From: Ramlibacter sp.
GTDB taxonomy: Bacteria; Pseudomonadota; Gammaproteobacteria; Burkholderiales; Burkholderiaceae_C
Length of the DNA: 56,247 bases
Assembly (NCBI GenBank): GCA_029237735.1
Contig: JAQZBU010000030.1
Span: 1 to 56,247, forward strand
Direction: 5' to 3'
Below the pieces are notes generated by a model, which worked only from the letters and a program-made list of their open reading frames with translations, did no database searches and had not been told where the DNA came from. Position numbers and translations under genes: made by a program. Below are positions 52,729 through 56,247 of this stretch, in pieces (position 1 is the stretch's first letter; each line of letters starts with the position of its first letter).

Positions 52729-53697
52729 TCAGTCGACGCGCGCGCCGGAGAACTTGACGATCTTGGCCCACTTCACGGACTCACGCCGCGACAGTTCCAG
52801 GAATTCCTCCGGCGAGCTCGGCGCCGTTTCCGCGCCCAGCATCCGGAAGCGCTCACGCACCGCCGGGGCGGCCAGCGCCGTGCGCAGTTCGGCATTGAGG
52901 CGGTTGACAACGTCCTTGGGCATGTTGGCCGGGCCGACGATGCCGCCCCAGGCCGTGACTTCGAAGCCCGGCAAGCCGGATTCGGCGATGGTGGGGATGT
53001 CGGGATAGGTCGGCGAGCGCTGCGGCGAGGAGATGCCGAGAGCGCGCACCTTGCCGGCCTGCACCAGCGGACCCGACACCGGCGCGTTGACCATCATCAG
53101 CTGGATGCCGCCCCCGATGAGGTCGGTGACCGCCGACGTCGCGGCGCGGTAGGGAACATGCAGCAGGTGCGTGCCGGTCATGGCCTTGAACAGTTCCACG
53201 CCCAGGTGCGCGGTCGTGCCGTTGCCGTCGGACGCGAACGCCAGCTTGCCGGGGTTCTTCTTCGCGTAGGCGATCAGTTCCTGCACCGTCTTCACCGGCA
53301 CGTCGTTGTTGACGATCATGAGGTTGGACACGCGCAGCGCGTTGCCCACGAGCGTCAGGTCCTTGTCCACGTCGTAGGGGATGTTGGACAGCAGCGACTT
53401 GTTGGTCGCCAGGGACACCACGTTGCCGTAGGCCAGTGTGTAGCCGTCGGGGGGCGACTTCACCAGGTCCATGGTGCCGATGACGTACGAGCCGCCCGGC
53501 TTGTTGTCGATCACGACGGGCACGCCCATCTGCGTCGACAACTGCTGCCCCAGCGCGCGCATCAGTGCATCGGGCGCGCCGCCGGGTGCGGAGGGAACGA
53601 TCAGCCGGATCGGCTTTTCCGGGTAGGCAGCCAGCGCGGGCAGCGTTGCGGCCAGGGGTGCAAGAAGTAGCAGCGGGAGCAGGAGTCGTCTTAGCAT
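52729..53697 (-). CDS. Bug-family tripartite tricarboxylate transporter substrate-binding protein
   Basis: Bug proteins are periplasmic binding proteins greatly expanded in Burkholderiales. The 322-residue precursor has a signal peptide (cut after PALAA near 24), then YPEKPIRLIVPSAPGGAPDA, the conserved strand-loop that clamps a carboxylate, and later IDNKPGGSYVIGTM, PYRAATSAVTDLIGG and AWGGIVGPANMPKDVV. No TctA/TctB membrane genes are near, which is usual. It may capture the cluster's substrate. Confidence 0.94.
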   Translation of the reverse strand: MLRRLLLPLLLLAPLAATLPALAAYPEKPIRLIVPSAPGGAPDALMRALGQQLSTQMGVPVVIDNKPGGSYVIGTMDLVKSPPDGYTLAYGNVVSLATNKSLLSNIPYDVDKDLTLVGNALRVSNLMIVNNDVPVKTVQELIAYAKKNPGKLAFASDGNGTTAHLGVELFKAMTGTHLLHVPYRAATSAVTDLIGGGIQLMMVNAPVSGPLVQAGKVRALGISSPQRSPTYPDIPTIAESGLPGFEVTAWGGIVGPANMPKDVVNRLNAELRTALAAPAVRERFRMLGAETAPSSPEEFLELSRRESVKWAKIVKFSGARVD

Positions 53698-53745
53698 GTT
53701 GAACCTCGTGAAAAGTCGGAGTGGTGGAGCGATGGAAGAGGGAAG

Positions 53746-54666
53746 TCAGGAACGGGGCGGCCCGAGCCGCCCGCCGTATGCGGGCCGGCGCGCGGTGAGC
53801 AGTCGGGTGACTGCATCCGCATAAGCGGCTTCGGAGTCGTCTTGTGGGCTGTAGCCCAGCACGCGCCGGGCCGACTCCAGTGACCAGAATGCGCGCGTGT
53901 TGTCGGAAATGCCATACGCAACGACCCAGGGGACGGCGTCGGCCGGCAAGGCCAGCGGCGCTTCCAGCGCGCAGCGGAACAGCACGGCGCAATCGCCATC
54001 GCTGAGCCATGCGCCCAGCGCGCGCTTGAAGGCGGCGGGGCCATCGGGCCGCGGCAGGCCCGACTGCGGTACGGGCACGCCGGGTTCATAGCGCGACACG
54101 TCGATCGGGTAAGGCGAGCCGATGCGCAGCATCACCATTTCCATCCGCCTGCCGAATGTGCCGCAGGCGTAGGGATAGGCCAGCAGCTCGTACGACGCCT
54201 TCGACCAGCCGTAGAAATTGTCGGAAAGCGGCAGGTCGTCCGGGTAGATCACCTCGCGCTGGAGCCGGTGGACCTGCGTGTGCTCGTACCAGTCCGCCGC
54301 GTGGTTGGACGATACGATGACAACACGCCTCACGCCCGCCTGGAGGGCGAGGCGGTACACGCGCTGCGCCATGCGCACGTTGGCCAGCTCGGCGTCGAAA
54401 CGGTCGATGTGCGGCGGATTCACGCTGTACACATCGCGCTCGGCCGAGGGGATATAGGCGCTGTGGACGACGGCGTCGACGCCCTCGAACAGTTCGGCCA
54501 GCATGGCATCGCTCGCGTCCAGCAGGCTCATGGCGTGAAACATCGCGCCGTCGGGCAGGCGTCGCGGCTCCTTGACGTCGGTGAGCAGCAGAGCGTGACG
54601 GCCTTCCAGTCCTGGCATCGCCAAGGTGGCCACGTGCCCTGCGGCGCCTGTGACGAGTACTTTCAT
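53746..54666 (-). CDS. NAD-dependent epimerase/dehydratase (uronate-dehydrogenase-like SDR)
   Basis: The 306-residue extended SDR has the Rossmann start MKVLVTGAAGHVATL, the Ser motif VVIVSSNHAADWY (SSNH is typical of uronate dehydrogenases) and the catalytic YGWSK. The closest functional family I can name is uronate dehydrogenase (hexuronate to aldarolactone); the actual substrate is unknown. Its start overlaps the stop of the CFCGHC protein (ATGA). Confidence 0.88.
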   Translation of the reverse strand: MKVLVTGAAGHVATLAMPGLEGRHALLLTDVKEPRRLPDGAMFHAMSLLDASDAMLAELFEGVDAVVHSAYIPSAERDVYSVNPPHIDRFDAELANVRMAQRVYRLALQAGVRRVVIVSSNHAADWYEHTQVHRLQREVIYPDDLPLSDNFYGWSKASYELLAYPYACGTFGRRMEMVMLRIGSPYPIDVSRYEPGVPVPQSGLPRPDGPAAFKRALGAWLSDGDCAVLFRCALEAPLALPADAVPWVVAYGISDNTRAFWSLESARRVLGYSPQDDSEAAYADAVTRLLTARRPAYGGRLGPPRS

Positions 54667-55898
54667 GAGCTTGCCCCGCTGTGCGCCAATGCATGCCGGA
54701 TCCAGTCGAGCCGGTCCAGGGGCATCATGGCGTAGTGATAGAAGGAGACGCCGGCTGCGGGCGAGTCGAGCACGGCCGCAACCTTCTCCACAAAATTTTC
54801 CTCGCTGCGGCAGTCGGGCAGCAAGGGCCGCAGCGCCACCGAGAAGTTCGAGCGTTCGCCCAGCGCGGCGATGTAGCTTTCGAGCATCTTGCGCAGCCGC
54901 TGTGGCGTGTCCACGTAGCCGAGCATGCCGACCTCATCGCACACGGAAGCAACGGCCTTGATGTCGATGCCGAGCTTGCGCGACGACAGCATCACGTCGT
55001 CGTCGGCACTCGTGCCCAGCATCACGTGCGACATTGCGCCGGCGTGGTCCATGAAGTAAAGAGCCACACCAGAGCCCGCCATCGCCTGCCGAACTTCCGC
55101 GACGAGGCTCGTGACGACGTTGATGCGAACTCGGACAAAGGCCGCGAGTTCGTCCCGCGCGCCTTGGCCCAGCAGGGGGCCTGTGTTCCCGTGCGGCAAC
55201 TGCCCCGCCCAGACTGGCTCCAGCGCATCGCGCACCGCGCCGGCCAAGCCGTCGACGTCGACGCCGGCCTTCCGGGCCGCGGCACGGCAGTGGCCGCAAA
55301 AGCACAGGCCCATCAGCGTGCGGGCTTCGGCCGGCAGGTCGATGAGGTAGCGCTCGTGGTGCTCGCCATGCTCCAGCGGACGGTAGTGCAGGCTCTCGGC
55401 CACGAGGCTGCGCACCGGGTAGCGTGCGATGTCGGCGGCCAGTTCACGGCAGTAGGCGCGCACGCGCGGATTGGCCGGGCACAGATCGCTCTGGTACGGG
55501 TCGCCATGGACGTTGCGCGTCGCGCAGTCAGCGTGCGCGGTGGCCAGCATCGAGTTGTGCAGGAAGATCGTCCAGGCGTCCACGGCCATGCCGCGCCGCG
55601 CCGCGTGCTCGCACAGCGTGGCCAGCACGTCGGACTCGCCGGCGGCCGAGGCGACGCGCGGCACGAGCCCGCTCTCGTACTGTCCCAGCCGTGGCATGAA
55701 CCAGGCGACGTCGCCCTCGTGCCGGTACACGCGGTTGCGCGGGTTGTGCGGGAACACGTCGCGCGCGTCGTGGTAAGCCGCGGCTAGCGCTACGCCATCC
55801 AGCCCGGCGCGCTGCTGCAGGTTGTCCAGCACGGCGTCATAGCCCTCGCCCAGCAGGTCCGTCCCGAACACATAAGCCGACGCCTTGATCGATCGCAT
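54663..55898 (-). CDS. Unrecognised protein with a CFCGHC motif, possibly a TIM-barrel enzyme
   Basis: The 411-residue protein has no signal peptide. Alternating helix/strand wording with segments such as GDVAWFMPRL, MAVDAWTIFLHNSML, SLVAESLHYRPLEHGEHHER, ALYFMDHAGAMSHVM and VSFYHYAMMPLDRLDWI suggests a (beta/alpha)8 barrel like those of sugar-processing enzymes. Near residue 197 is GLCFCGHCRAAARKAG, a Cys-rich motif that could bind zinc or a cluster. I do not recognise the family. It overlaps the epimerase gene by 4 nt and follows the dehydrogenase gene by 7 bp, so it is part of the pathway. Confidence 0.8.
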   Translation of the reverse strand: MRSIKASAYVFGTDLLGEGYDAVLDNLQQRAGLDGVALAAAYHDARDVFPHNPRNRVYRHEGDVAWFMPRLGQYESGLVPRVASAAGESDVLATLCEHAARRGMAVDAWTIFLHNSMLATAHADCATRNVHGDPYQSDLCPANPRVRAYCRELAADIARYPVRSLVAESLHYRPLEHGEHHERYLIDLPAEARTLMGLCFCGHCRAAARKAGVDVDGLAGAVRDALEPVWAGQLPHGNTGPLLGQGARDELAAFVRVRINVVTSLVAEVRQAMAGSGVALYFMDHAGAMSHVMLGTSADDDVMLSSRKLGIDIKAVASVCDEVGMLGYVDTPQRLRKMLESYIAALGERSNFSVALRPLLPDCRSEENFVEKVAAVLDSPAAGVSFYHYAMMPLDRLDWIRHALAHSGASS

Positions 55899-55905
55899 GG
55901 ATGTC

Positions 55906-56247
55906 CTAATACCAGAGCGCCTTGTCCACCACGTTGCGCAGCGGTTGACCGGAATCGAAGCGCTGCGCGTTGTCGCACAGCACCGCCAGGCGGCGCTCTA
56001 CGATGTGTGGGCCGACGACGGCGACGTGCGGCGTGAGCAGCGCGCGCGGCTCGCGCCACAGGGGATGGTCAGGCGGCAAGGGCTCCTGCTCGAACACGTC
56101 CAGCGCCGCGCCGCCGAGGCGTTCGGCGCGAAGCGCATCGGTCAGGGCATCGAGCCGCACCGTCGCGCCGCGCCCGATGTTCACGAACAGCGCGCGCGGG
56201 CGCATCAGTGCCAGCCGAACGGCGTCGAACATCCCTTCGCTTTGCGG
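55906..56247 (-). CDS. D-2-hydroxyacid dehydrogenase (GhrA/SerA type), 5' end outside the window
   Basis: Only the C-terminal part is visible; the frame enters from the right edge as PQSEGMFDAVRLALM without a start. It contains LFVNIGRGATVRLDAL (NAD-site Arg), ALDVFEQEPLPPDHPLW (catalytic Glu region) and LLTPHVAVVG (catalytic His), the standard signatures of D-isomer-specific 2-hydroxyacid dehydrogenases. These reduce glyoxylate, hydroxypyruvate or related keto acids. It appears to be an upstream member of the same operon. Confidence 0.92.
   Translation of the reverse strand, partial: PQSEGMFDAVRLALMRPRALFVNIGRGATVRLDALTDALRAERLGGAALDVFEQEPLPPDHPLWREPRALLTPHVAVVGPHIVERRLAVLCDNAQRFDSGQPLRNVVDKALWY

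Overview
The window is GC-rich, densely packed chromosomal DNA of a betaproteobacterium in the order Burkholderiales, most likely Comamonadaceae-like (Ramlibacter, Variovorax or Polaromonas relatives). This rests on gene order: pilMNOPQ divergent from ponA, then cyaY, lysA, msrPQ, cytochrome c4, engB, and paired lipid A acyltransferases divergent from metK. A short intergenic hairpin near 8200 also resembles a repeat common in that family. The genus is inference. No rRNA, tRNA, CRISPR array, integrase or complete insertion sequence was seen.

Layout. 1-19.5 kb is mostly conserved housekeeping: type IV pilus assembly (pilM-Q), PBP1A, frataxin, lysine biosynthesis, the periplasmic methionine sulfoxide repair pair msrPQ, cytochrome c4, the ribosome-assembly GTPase EngB, an alpha/beta hydrolase, two LpxL-type acyltransferases, and metK. 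The metK leader folds as a SAM-II-type riboswitch followed by a stem that hides the ribosome binding site. 18.4-22.8 kb holds stress-type genes: a PA2169-like four-helix-bundle protein, the three-domain DNA ligase LigD, and an orphan kinase-like protein. 22.9-31.9 kb is a complete respiratory nitrate reductase operon (narK-G-H-J-I plus a parvulin-type isomerase), but narK is frameshifted and appears to have lost about 30 codons.

32.0-35.0 kb is an accessory patch: a decayed hipA fragment, then an intact hipBA toxin-antitoxin pair whose AT-rich promoter carries two matching inverted repeats, then a small unrecognised gene. 35.0-44.6 kb returns to core and regulatory genes: glmS, an Lrp/AsnC regulator, glmU, a DUF6279-type lipoprotein, a metallo-beta-lactamase-fold protein with an eroded metal motif, gluconokinase, TetR and LysR regulators, a TfoX-domain protein and a DUF2917-type protein. 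A 425-bp gene-free stretch (44556-44979) holds a large imperfect palindrome.

45.0-56.2 kb, running off the right edge, is one co-oriented catabolic cluster on the minus strand. It encodes a D-hydroxyacid dehydrogenase, an unrecognised CFCGHC protein, a uronate-dehydrogenase-like epimerase, a Bug binding protein, two D-threonine-aldolase/3-hydroxyaspartate-aldolase-type PLP enzymes, a beta-hydroxyacid dehydrogenase with an altered substrate motif, an N-acyl-D-amino-acid deacylase, an ornithine-cyclodeaminase/iminosuccinate-reductase-type enzyme, a TRAP binding protein and a LysR regulator. Read together these suggest uptake and breakdown of an N-acylated D-beta-hydroxy-amino acid, or a related compound, to glycine, glyoxylate and C3 acids. 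This is the best candidate for an undescribed pathway; the metK leader is the clearest regulatory find.
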